Shown here piece after piece: positions 17,137 through 25,893 of a DNA stretch of 64,000 nucleotides; within the stretch, counting starts at the first letter, position 1; each line of letters opens with the position of its first letter. The translations under genes were made by a program, and so were the position numbers. Location of the stretch: positions 62,001 to 126,000 of the forward strand of contig CAZYZX010000010.1 in assembly GCA_964652025.1 (NCBI GenBank), in the 5' to 3' direction. The notes beneath the pieces were generated by a model. It was not told the origin of the DNA, ran no database searches, and worked only from the letters and a program-made list of their open reading frames with translations. This DNA is from JAEXOD01 sp964652025. Lineage in GTDB: Bacteria; Bacteroidota; Ignavibacteria; Ignavibacteriales; Melioribacteraceae.

Positions 17137-18411
17137 ATGGAATTAAAAGAAGTTGAAATAAATAAAAAAGAAAAAGCTATATTAATAGCATTAAAAGGTG
17201 GACATGTATCAGATGAAGTAATAGATGAATACTTAAACGAGTTAGAGTTATTAGCAGAAACTGCGGGTGCAGAAACAATTTTGCGAGTTACGCAAGAAAA
17301 AAAGAGTATAGATGTGGCTTATTTTGTTGGTAAAGGGAAAGCCGAAGAGGTTAAGCAACTAATAGAATTAAATGATATAGATATAGTAATTTTTGATGAC
17401 GATCTTACCCCAACCCAAGTAAGAAATTTAGAAAAATTATTTGAAAAAAAAGTTATAGATAGAAGTGGCTTAATTTTAGATATATTTGCAAAACATGCGC
17501 GAACCAATGAAGCAAAAACGCAAGTTGAATTAGCACAACTTGAATATATGCTGCCAAGGTTAACCCGCGCTTGGACGCACTTAAGTAAGCAATATGGCGG
17601 CATTGGAACAAAAGGACCAGGTGAAACTCAGATAGAGACAGATAGAAGAATTATCCGCACACGCATTGCTAAACTTAAAGAGAAATTGGAAAAAATAGAA
17701 AAACAGCAAATTACTAAAAGTATTAAAAGGCAAAATTTAGTAACTGCCTCTTTGGTAGGATATACAAATGCAGGAAAATCTACTTTACTAAATCTTTTAA
17801 CTAAATCTGATGTTTTAGCAGAAGATAAATTATTTGCTACATTAGACTCTACAACCCGTAGTTTAGAACTAAGCAAAAACAAAAAACTAATTATAAGCGA
17901 TACAGTTGGCTTTATAAGAAAACTACCACCTAACTTGGTTGCTTCTTTTAATAGTACGCTAAATGTTGTTAGAGATGCAGATATTATTTTGCATATTGTG
18001 GATATTTCTCATCCTTTTTTTGAAGACCATATTAAAGTTGTTCAAGAAACGTTATCTAACTTAGGGTGCGATACTAAGCCTACGCTAATGATTTTTAATA
18101 AAGCAGATAAATTAAAAGATAATCATATTTTAGAATATGTTAACGCTAAGTATAAAGATTTAGTGATAATTTCTGCTGCAAGAGGAATAAATATTAATGA
18201 CTTACAAAAAAAATTAATTGAATTTTACGATAATAATTTCATTACAAAGTCAATTAAAGTTAGTACTGACCAATCTAAAATCATTTCTATTATTTACCAG
18301 CTTGCAGAAGTAATTAAAGTAGATTATGATGAAAATTTTGCTATTATTGACTTTAAAACTACAATAGATAAATTTAATAAATTAAACAAGATTTTATATG
18401 AGAACAGGTAA
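17137..18411 (+). CDS. hflX: GTPase HflX
   Basis: A 424-residue ribosome-associated GTPase that helps rescue or split stalled ribosomes. The N-terminal HflX domain has the family glycine-rich stretch YGGIGTKGPGETQIETDRR (about residues 150-168), preceded by VELAQLEYMLPRLTRAW. The G domain has GYTNAGKST (G1), DTVGF (G3) and NKAD (G4). Length and domain order match the family. The spacing to the previous gene is 1 base, and its 3' end overlaps hutH by 14 bases. Confidence 0.96.
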   Translation: MELKEVEINKKEKAILIALKGGHVSDEVIDEYLNELELLAETAGAETILRVTQEKKSIDVAYFVGKGKAEEVKQLIELNDIDIVIFDDDLTPTQVRNLEKLFEKKVIDRSGLILDIFAKHARTNEAKTQVELAQLEYMLPRLTRAWTHLSKQYGGIGTKGPGETQIETDRRIIRTRIAKLKEKLEKIEKQQITKSIKRQNLVTASLVGYTNAGKSTLLNLLTKSDVLAEDKLFATLDSTTRSLELSKNKKLIISDTVGFIRKLPPNLVASFNSTLNVVRDADIILHIVDISHPFFEDHIKVVQETLSNLGCDTKPTLMIFNKADKLKDNHILEYVNAKYKDLVIISAARGININDLQKKLIEFYDNNFITKSIKVSTDQSKIISIIYQLAEVIKVDYDENFAIIDFKTTIDKFNKLNKILYENR

Positions 18412-19963
18412 AATAATAATTGATGGTAAATCTTTAACTTTAAAAAAGATTGAGTACTTTTTAGAAAAATCACCACAGGTGGTTTTAAGTGAAACATCTG
18501 TAGAAAAAATTAACAAATCGTGTGAATTAATCGATAAGTGGATTAAAGAAAACAAAGTGGTTTATGGTGTTACGACTGGTTTTGGTGAATTTGCAAATGT
18601 AAAAATATCTGCAAACGACTTAAAACAGTTGCAAAAGAATTTAATTTTAAGTCACTCTGCAGGAGTTGGGGAGTACTTGCCGCCAATAATTGTAAAACTT
18701 ATGATGTTGCTTAGGGTAAATGCATTAGCTTTAGGTCATAGCGGAATACGTTTATCTACAATTAATTTACTTATAGAAATGATAAACAATAATATTATTC
18801 CAGCTATACCGTCACAAGGCTCTGTAGGTAGCAGTGGGGATTTAGTACCACTATCCCACATGGTGCTTGCAATGCTTGGAGAAGGACCGGCACAATTATT
18901 TAGAAAAGATATAACAGCAGATACTAAAATTAACCAACCCATAAAGTCATCTTTTTTATTAAAGAAATTTAATTTAAAGCCTGTTGAATTAGCCGCAAAA
19001 GAAGGATTAGCGCTAATTAATGGCACCCAAATGATGACAGCTTTTGCAAGTTATATTTGCATAAAAGCCAAAAATCTTAATAAAATAGCAGATATTGCGT
19101 CTGCGCTATCGCACGAAGCGCTACGCGGAAGTGATAGAGCATACGATTTAAGGCTACATAATTTAAGACCACACAAAGGGCAAATTGCTACTGCACAAAA
19201 TATGCTTAATTTAATTGAAGGGAGCGAAATAAGGGAGTCTCATAAAGTTAATGATAATAGAGTACAAGATTCTTACTCTTTACGTTGCATTCCACAAATA
19301 CATGGGGCATCACGAGATACAATAGATTATGTATCTTCTGTAGTAGAAACGGAAATTAATTCTGTTACAGATAATCCTTTAATTTTTACTGAAGAGGGGG
19401 ATTATGTAGAAGGTGGCAACTTCCACGGTCAACCAATAGCATTAGTAATGGATTTTATGGGAATAGCTTTAAGTGAACTTGCAAACGTAAGTGAACGCAG
19501 GATTGAAAGATTGGTTAATGGTTCTTTAAGTAATTTACCGCGATTTTTAACGCCAAAAGGTGGGCTTAATAGTGGGCTAATGATTGCACAATACACAGCA
19601 GCTGCTTTAGTATCAGAAAATAAAGTTTTAGCACATCCGGCAAGTGTGGATTCTATACCCACTAGTGCAAATCAAGAAGACCATAACTCTATGGGGTCAA
19701 TTGCTGCGCGTAAATGCTTTACTATATTAAATAACGTAACTAATGTTTTGGCTATAGAAATACTTACCGCAACACAAGGTATAGAGTTTTTAAAGCCCTT
19801 AAAATGTGGTAAAGGTACAGCTATTGCATATAATTTTGTAAGAAATTTTATTAAACCACTAAACCAAGACCGTGTTCTTTACGATTATATACTAAAAATA
19901 AAGAATTTAATAGATGATAATTCATTATTAAGAGAAGTTGAAGATAAAGTAAAGCTAAATTAA
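18398..19963 (+). CDS. hutH: Histidine ammonia-lyase family protein with an unusual SSG MIO triad
   Basis: A 521-residue aromatic amino acid lyase. The likely reaction is histidine to urocanate plus ammonia. The catalytic tyrosine motif YGVTTGFGEF is at residues 56-65. The MIO prosthetic-group site reads GSVGSSGDLVPLSH: the usual Ala-Ser-Gly is Ser145-Ser146-Gly147. Other family motifs are present: EGLALINGTQ, RVQDSYSLRC and ADSIPTS-like VDSIPTSANQEDHNSMG. No other hut genes are nearby, so a complete histidine degradation pathway is not shown here. The substrate could also be another aromatic amino acid. The gene overlaps hflX by 14 bases. Confidence 0.88.
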   Translation: MRTGKIIIDGKSLTLKKIEYFLEKSPQVVLSETSVEKINKSCELIDKWIKENKVVYGVTTGFGEFANVKISANDLKQLQKNLILSHSAGVGEYLPPIIVKLMMLLRVNALALGHSGIRLSTINLLIEMINNNIIPAIPSQGSVGSSGDLVPLSHMVLAMLGEGPAQLFRKDITADTKINQPIKSSFLLKKFNLKPVELAAKEGLALINGTQMMTAFASYICIKAKNLNKIADIASALSHEALRGSDRAYDLRLHNLRPHKGQIATAQNMLNLIEGSEIRESHKVNDNRVQDSYSLRCIPQIHGASRDTIDYVSSVVETEINSVTDNPLIFTEEGDYVEGGNFHGQPIALVMDFMGIALSELANVSERRIERLVNGSLSNLPRFLTPKGGLNSGLMIAQYTAAALVSENKVLAHPASVDSIPTSANQEDHNSMGSIAARKCFTILNNVTNVLAIEILTATQGIEFLKPLKCGKGTAIAYNFVRNFIKPLNQDRVLYDYILKIKNLIDDNSLLREVEDKVKLN

Positions 19964-19966
19964 AAT

Positions 19967-21034
19967 ATGCCAGAAAACGAAAAGCTTAAAATAATAACTA
20001 CACAACCGGCATCACCAGAAGTTGCAACGGTGCCGGTTAAATATATATTTTTAGATATTGTTAATTTTACACAAAATAGAAGTGTAGAAGCACAAAGCGA
20101 TATTATAAAATCATTAAATGATATTGTAAAAAGTACAATTAATGAAAATCAAATTCCAAAAGATAATGTAATTTATTTACCTACGGGTGATGGAATTTGT
20201 ATTGCCTTGCTATATATTGAGCAACCATATGATATACACGTAAAAGTAGCTACAGAAATTATTGAAAAAATAGAAAAACATAATAATAAGTATTTAGATC
20301 CAATGCGACAATATAAGGTTAGGATTGGAATAAATAGCAATATAGATAATTTAATTGTAGATATTAATGATAACAAAAATATTAGTGGTGCGGGCGTAAA
20401 TTTATGTCAACGGATAATGAGTTTAGCAGATGGCAACCAAATATTAATTGGTTCAACAGTTTACGAAATGCTAAAATATCGCGAAAAATATATGCACGCA
20501 TTTGTGCGATACGAAACATCTGTTAAACATAACGAGCGTTTAGTGGTATATCAGTTTGTTAAACCTAATGTACCCGGTTTAAGTATAGATATACCAAGTA
20601 GCTTTGATGCAATTAATAGTGAAGGAGAAAAATTAACAAAGTTTACCGCTTATTATTTTGTTCATTCCTTATTAAACAGAAAGTTTTTTATTAGAAAACA
20701 ATCTACACCCGATTTAATAATTGGTACCGTTCTTTTATGGTCGTTAGCTACAGATAGTTACACAGAATCTGAAAGTACTGATATGAAGCCTGCAAACTAT
20801 ATAACATGGAAAGCTAAACGAGCAAGTTTTGAAGAACAATTTCAATATTATTCCTCTGTAGATATGCGAATATTGTGGAGCTTGTTTAAGTTTATAGTAA
20901 AATATGATTTACAAGTTTACGAGCGATTTTTTGAAAAAAATGTTAATGTAGATTGGCGCGTTATTAGCAGTGCTGGAAGGGATAAACTAAAAAACGAATG
21001 GCCCGGTGTATTGCGCCAATTTGATCTTTTGTAA
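19967..21034 (+). CDS. Class III nucleotide cyclase domain protein
   Basis: A 355-residue soluble protein. Residues about 24-200 form a class III adenylyl/guanylyl cyclase domain: metal Asp30 in YIFLDIVNFT, metal Asp75 in LPTGDGICIAL, and the transition-state Asn145 and Arg149 in GAGVNLCQR. The substrate-selecting Asp of classical adenylyl cyclases (GDxVN) is Ala here, so cAMP versus cGMP cannot be decided. Residues about 220-355 are an uncharacterised domain rich in aromatic residues, with no membrane segment. The gene is the last of the run that begins with the cNMP-domain protein at 7553, so the two may share a second messenger. Confidence 0.8.
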   Translation: MPENEKLKIITTQPASPEVATVPVKYIFLDIVNFTQNRSVEAQSDIIKSLNDIVKSTINENQIPKDNVIYLPTGDGICIALLYIEQPYDIHVKVATEIIEKIEKHNNKYLDPMRQYKVRIGINSNIDNLIVDINDNKNISGAGVNLCQRIMSLADGNQILIGSTVYEMLKYREKYMHAFVRYETSVKHNERLVVYQFVKPNVPGLSIDIPSSFDAINSEGEKLTKFTAYYFVHSLLNRKFFIRKQSTPDLIIGTVLLWSLATDSYTESESTDMKPANYITWKAKRASFEEQFQYYSSVDMRILWSLFKFIVKYDLQVYERFFEKNVNVDWRVISSAGRDKLKNEWPGVLRQFDLL

Positions 21035-21066
21035 ATTCTAAAGTAAAATAAATATTCAATTCTTAT

Positions 21067-21074
21067 TATATTTG
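21067..21074 (+). promoter_or_regulatory. Possible -7 promoter element for the activase gene
   Basis: TATATTTG matches TAnnTTTG and lies 31 bases before the ATG at 21106, in the 71-base gap between genes. No good -33 element is seen at the expected distance. Confidence 0.3.
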
Positions 21075-21105
21075 TTTATCTAAATATCAAAAAAAAGTAT
21101 ATTGG

Positions 21106-24100
21106 ATGAACAATCTTTCAAACGTTGGCATTTGTATTGGGGCTTCTACAATATCTATTGTTAATATAGAACAGTTTAATAATGATAAGCCAAAAGTTAC
21201 ATATATAAAAAATTCCCCCCATGATGGAAATCCGTTAAGCTCGTTAGAAAAACTATTTGAAGAAATCAATCCGCAAAAATTAACTATAACGGGACGTGGA
21301 ATAAAAGAAAAACTTAATATTTCGTCTATTCCAGAAGCAATTTGTGTAGAATATGCATTAGAATATTTAGGCTTAGCACCACAGTTGGTTATATCTGCGG
21401 GTGCCGAAAATTTTATAATCTATTTTATTAATAAAAAAAATAAGATAAGCAAAATTGCAGCAGGTAATAAATGTGCTTCTGGTACGGGAGAGTTTTTTGT
21501 TCAACAATTAAAGCGAATGAACATAAGTTTAGCAGAGTTAGACCAATATTTAGATGATGTTATTCCTTATAATATTTCTGGTCGTTGCTCTGTATTTTGT
21601 AAATCCGATTGCACGCATGCTTTAAATAAAGGGGTTGATAAAAAAAGCATTGTTGCCGGCTTAAATAAAATGATGGCTGATAAAGTTGTTGGATTAATAC
21701 CCAAGCATAAAAATAAATCTATTTTATTAATTGGTGGCACTACAAAAAATATTGGGTTTGTAAATGCACTTAAACAAAAATTGCCAAACTTGTTTACTTG
21801 CGCCCAATCAGAGTATTTTGAAGCTTTAGGTGCTGCGTTACATTCTTTTTATAGCCAATCTTCATTTTTTAATAAAAATAAGATAATTTTTAATTCTAAA
21901 ACAAGTTTCACCTTTCACCAACCTTTAAGTAGTTTTGCAAATTATGTTACTTTTAATAACTTTAACTTACAAAAACCTACAGAAGGTGATGAATGTATAA
22001 TCGGTTTAGATGTAGGCTCTACAACAACTAAGGCAGTAGTAATTAAAAATAAAGATAATGCGATAATTTCCAAAGTATATTTAAGAACAAATGGCAATCC
22101 TATTGAAGCTTCTATAAATTGTTATAAAAAGTTAAAAGAAGATATAAATTGTAATATTAATATAGTAGGTTTAGGAGTAACCGGAAGTGGAAGAGAGATT
22201 GCGGGTTTACATGCGGAAAGTAATTCTATTATAAATGAAATTATAGCACATGCAACTGCTGCGGCATTTTATGATAAAAGCGTAGATACCATTTTTGAAA
22301 TTGGTGGACAAGATGCAAAATATACGCATTTAACAGGCGGGACTGCATCGGACTATGCAATGAACGAGGCTTGTTCCGCTGGTACAGGTTCTTTTTTAGA
22401 GGAAGCAGCAGAAGAAACATTAAAGGTAAAATATACAGATATTGCAGAGCGAGCTTTTAATGCGCTTAATCCGCCTAATTTTAACGATCAATGTTCTGCT
22501 TTTATTAGTAGCGATATTAAAAATGCACTGAATGATGGGCTAAATACAGATGATATTTTAGCCGGGTTGGTGTATTCTATTTGCCAAAATTATATTAATC
22601 GTGTTAAAGGGAATAGACCTATTGGCAAAAAGATTTTTATGCAAGGTGGGGTTTGTTATAATAAAGCTGTGCCTATTGCCATGGCTGCTTTAACAGGTAA
22701 AAAAATAATTGTTCCGCCAGAGCCCGGTTTAATGGGTGCTTTTGGTGTTGCTTTAGAAACAAAAAACAGAATTATCGCGGGAATTATTCCTAAAAAGCTA
22801 TTCGATTTGGATATTTTAATTAATACTAAAATTGACTATCAAAAATCTTTTATCTGCCCTGGCGGAGTAGAAAAGTGCGATAGAAAATGTGAGATAACAC
22901 TATTTAAAATAAATAACAAAAATTATCCTTTTGGGGGTGCTTGTAGTTTATACCAAAGCAATAAGCAAAAAAGCTTAAAGCCTGCAACAGATTACGTTAA
23001 AATTAGGCAACAATTAATATTTGGCAAGTATAATGATAACAAATTTAATAATAATCAAAAGACAATTGGTATTTTAAAATCTTTATTAACTAATACTTAC
23101 TTTCCGTTATTTTATAATTTTTTTATTAATTTAGGTTTTAATGTTGTTTTAGAAAGTAATATAGATAAGGAGGGCTCTGAAAAACTTAACGCTGCTTTTT
23201 GCTACCCAGCAGAAATTTCCCATAATATTTTGCAAAGTTTAGTTAAAAAAAATGTGGATTATATTTTTATTCCTCACATTAAAAGTTTTATAAAAAGAGA
23301 AAGTGATGATATTGAACAAAAAGCATGTGTTATATTGCAAGCGGAAAGTTATTTTTTAAAGACTGCTTTTAAAGATGAATTAAAAAACTTTAAGGTGCTT
23401 AATCCTATAATAAATTTTAATAATCTTTATGATAAAGCAAGTGGTTTACTAAAATTAGCTTTAGACTTAGGTGTAAGTTTGGATAAAGCAAAAGATGCTT
23501 TGCAAAAAGCTGAAGAAATTCAAAATAATATATTTAATGAGTTTAAAGTATATGGTAAACAATTTTTAAGGGAAATAGAATTAGACAAAGATAAAATTGG
23601 TATTGTAATTTTAGGACGAGCTTATAACTCTTTTGCCGATGAAGCCAACATGGGTATTCCTAAAAAAATATCCTCAAAAGGGTTTAGCGTTATTCCATTA
23701 GATTTTTTAGATATTGAGGATGAAGAAAATAATAATCATATGTATTGGGGGCAGGGCTCGTTAATTATAAAAGCTGCAAAATTTATTAAAAAGCACAAAC
23801 AATTATTTCCAGTTTACATAACAAATTTTAGCTGCGGACCAGATTCGTTTATTTTAGGTTATTTTAGGCAAATAATGGGGGATAAACCATCTTTAACTTT
23901 AGAGCTTGATAGCCACACGGCAGATGCGGGAATTAATACAAGAATTGAAGCAGCTTTGGATATTTTTAAAAGATATAAGCAATTAAATGAAGCTGAACAA
24001 ATAAAAACAGATTTAACTTATAAACCATTAAAAATTAATAAAGATGGTAAAATTTTTGATGAAATAAACAATAAAACTTATTTATTACAAGATGATAATG

Positions 24101-25446
24101 TTACAATAGTTTTACCTTCTATGGGGGTACATAGTAGTAAAGCAATGCAAGCTAATTTTACTTATTTTGGTATTAATAGCAAGCTTTTACCAATTTATAC
24201 CCAAGATACTTTAAAATTAGGACGAGGTAACTCACTGTGCAAGGAGTGTTTACCACTTCAGTTGTGTGCGGGTTCTATTTTAGACTATTGCTATAATAGA
24301 AAAGACAAAAACGAAATTACTTTTTACTTTATGGCAGCCGGTAACGGACCTTGCCGCTTTGGTCAATACTCCGTTTTTTTAGAAAATTTATTCGCTAAAA
24401 ATAACATCCCAAATATAGGGTTATTTACACTTAGTGATGAAGATGGATATAAAGGTTTTGGTAGCGATTTCTTTTTGCGCGGTTGGGTAGCATTTGTTAT
24501 TGCAGATGTGATGAAAAATATAGAAAATGCTATTAAAGTACTTGCTTATGATAAAGAAAATGCTTTAGCTATTTTTAATAAAGAGTATGATAAAATTTTA
24601 TTTACTATTTCAAAAAAATCATTAAGTAGTGTTTATAAACAATTAGAAAAAACTGCAATAACTTTAGCTAATATAGAAAAACGTTACTCAATTAAACATG
24701 CTAAAAAGGTATCTTTAATTGGGGAAATATTTGTTAGACATGATGAATTTAGCAGAATGAATTTGTTAGATAAATTAATAGAAAATGATTTTGTAGTTAC
24801 CGTTGCCCCTATTAGCGAGTATGTTTATTATTCTGATTATTTAGCCAGCATTAAAAATAAAAAACATTCTTTTGCAGATTTATTAACAGATAAAATTAAA
24901 TCTTTTGAGCAAAAGCGACATGAAAAAAAGATAAAGTCAATTTTAGCTAAAAGTGATTTTGTAGAATATGAACCCGTGGAAATTGAAAAAATTTTAAATT
25001 TTGCTTCTTCATTTGTTAACAAAGAATTAGAAGGTGAAGCTATTTTAACTATTGGAACAGCATTTAAGGAAATAATAAATCACGCTTGTGGTGTTATTGC
25101 ATTAGGTCCTTTTGGTTGCATGCCTTCTCGAATAGCAGAAAGCATACTAAATGTTGAAATGAATTATAATGGTAAGCTTTTAAGCGAAAAACGTTTTGAC
25201 TACTTAAATACTAATTTAGATTATCTACCGTTTTTATCTATAGAAACAGATGGTAATTTATTCCCTCCTATTATTCAATCTAAAATAGAAATTTTTATGC
25301 TTAATGCAGAAAGATTATATTTTGAACTAAAAAACAGTAAAGAAAATAGTGCGTTAGATGCAGTAAAAGCTTTAGTTAAATATGTGGTAGATTTTTATTC
25401 TGAAAAGGATAGCCAGTTTAATATTAATTTAGATGAAGGTAGATAA
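21106..25446 (+). CDS. Acyl-CoA dehydratase activase, double-ASKHA fusion with dehydratase-like C-terminus
   Basis: A 1446-residue protein of the BadF/BcrD/HgdC activase family, which uses ATP to push an electron into 2-hydroxyacyl-CoA dehydratases or benzoyl-CoA reductases. Domain 1 (about 1-255) is a degenerate ASKHA fold with NKCASGTGEFF and GRCSVFCKSD. Domain 2 (about 300-560) is the fuller copy: IGLDVGSTTTKAVVI, GVTGSGREIAG, EIGGQDAKYTHL, ACSAGTGSFLEEAA, NDQCSAFISSDI. It is followed by a cysteine-bearing segment (SFICPGGVEKCDRKCEI). The C-terminal half resembles the dehydratase subunit (GRAYNSFADEANMG, SCGPDSF, CKECLPLQLC). This large fused form is known in anaerobes. No separate dehydratase subunits are nearby; the substrate is unknown. 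It overlaps archease by 14 bases. Confidence 0.88.
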   Translation: MNNLSNVGICIGASTISIVNIEQFNNDKPKVTYIKNSPHDGNPLSSLEKLFEEINPQKLTITGRGIKEKLNISSIPEAICVEYALEYLGLAPQLVISAGAENFIIYFINKKNKISKIAAGNKCASGTGEFFVQQLKRMNISLAELDQYLDDVIPYNISGRCSVFCKSDCTHALNKGVDKKSIVAGLNKMMADKVVGLIPKHKNKSILLIGGTTKNIGFVNALKQKLPNLFTCAQSEYFEALGAALHSFYSQSSFFNKNKIIFNSKTSFTFHQPLSSFANYVTFNNFNLQKPTEGDECIIGLDVGSTTTKAVVIKNKDNAIISKVYLRTNGNPIEASINCYKKLKEDINCNINIVGLGVTGSGREIAGLHAESNSIINEIIAHATAAAFYDKSVDTIFEIGGQDAKYTHLTGGTASDYAMNEACSAGTGSFLEEAAEETLKVKYTDIAERAFNALNPPNFNDQCSAFISSDIKNALNDGLNTDDILAGLVYSICQNYINRVKGNRPIGKKIFMQGGVCYNKAVPIAMAALTGKKIIVPPEPGLMGAFGVALETKNRIIAGIIPKKLFDLDILINTKIDYQKSFICPGGVEKCDRKCEITLFKINNKNYPFGGACSLYQSNKQKSLKPATDYVKIRQQLIFGKYNDNKFNNNQKTIGILKSLLTNTYFPLFYNFFINLGFNVVLESNIDKEGSEKLNAAFCYPAEISHNILQSLVKKNVDYIFIPHIKSFIKRESDDIEQKACVILQAESYFLKTAFKDELKNFKVLNPIINFNNLYDKASGLLKLALDLGVSLDKAKDALQKAEEIQNNIFNEFKVYGKQFLREIELDKDKIGIVILGRAYNSFADEANMGIPKKISSKGFSVIPLDFLDIEDEENNNHMYWGQGSLIIKAAKFIKKHKQLFPVYITNFSCGPDSFILGYFRQIMGDKPSLTLELDSHTADAGINTRIEAALDIFKRYKQLNEAEQIKTDLTYKPLKINKDGKIFDEINNKTYLLQDDNVTIVLPSMGVHSSKAMQANFTYFGINSKLLPIYTQDTLKLGRGNSLCKECLPLQLCAGSILDYCYNRKDKNEITFYFMAAGNGPCRFGQYSVFLENLFAKNNIPNIGLFTLSDEDGYKGFGSDFFLRGWVAFVIADVMKNIENAIKVLAYDKENALAIFNKEYDKILFTISKKSLSSVYKQLEKTAITLANIEKRYSIKHAKKVSLIGEIFVRHDEFSRMNLLDKLIENDFVVTVAPISEYVYYSDYLASIKNKKHSFADLLTDKIKSFEQKRHEKKIKSILAKSDFVEYEPVEIEKILNFASSFVNKELEGEAILTIGTAFKEIINHACGVIALGPFGCMPSRIAESILNVEMNYNGKLLSEKRFDYLNTNLDYLPFLSIETDGNLFPPIIQSKIEIFMLNAERLYFELKNSKENSALDAVKALVKYVVDFYSEKDSQFNINLDEGR

Positions 25447-25891
25447 AACACTAAAAACAAAAATGAATAAAGGATTTAGAATACTAGATCATACTGCTGA
25501 TGTTAGGTTTGAAATTATTGGTAAAAATTATAACGAGCTATTTTACAATGCGCACTTAGCTTTTATTAGTTTTACTTGCGTTAAATTTAAAAATCAATCT
25601 AATGGAAATTTATTTATAAATATGCAGGAAACAAGTTTAGAATATTTATTGTTGGAGTACTTAAAGGAGATAAATTATTATTTAACTGTTAAAAAATTAT
25701 TGTTAATAAAGCCAGTAATTACAATTAGTACTTTAGATAATAATTATAATCTTGTTTCTAATTGTGAATATTTAGATATTAGACTAACAAAAACAAAAAT
25801 TAAAGAAGAGATTAAAGCATTTACTTTGCACGATTTAAACATAGAAAAACAAGAAAATATTTATAAAGTAAAAATACTTTTGGATATTTGA
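25433..25891 (+). CDS. Archease
   Basis: A 152-residue protein of the archease family, the cofactor that speeds guanylylation and multiple turnover of the RNA ligase RtcB. The N-terminal signature FRILDHTADVRFEIIGK contains the conserved DHTAD, and the C-terminal stretch IKAFTLHDLNIEK matches the family K-A-x-T-x-H motif. The first ATG (25433) overlaps the activase gene; an internal ATG at 25463 (MNKGFRILDH) would give a 142-residue protein closer to the usual length and may be the real start. It is followed within 2 bases by rtcB, as expected for partners. Confidence 0.87.
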   Translation: MKVDKTLKTKMNKGFRILDHTADVRFEIIGKNYNELFYNAHLAFISFTCVKFKNQSNGNLFINMQETSLEYLLLEYLKEINYYLTVKKLLLIKPVITISTLDNNYNLVSNCEYLDIRLTKTKIKEEIKAFTLHDLNIEKQENIYKVKILLDI

Positions 25892-25893
25892 GC

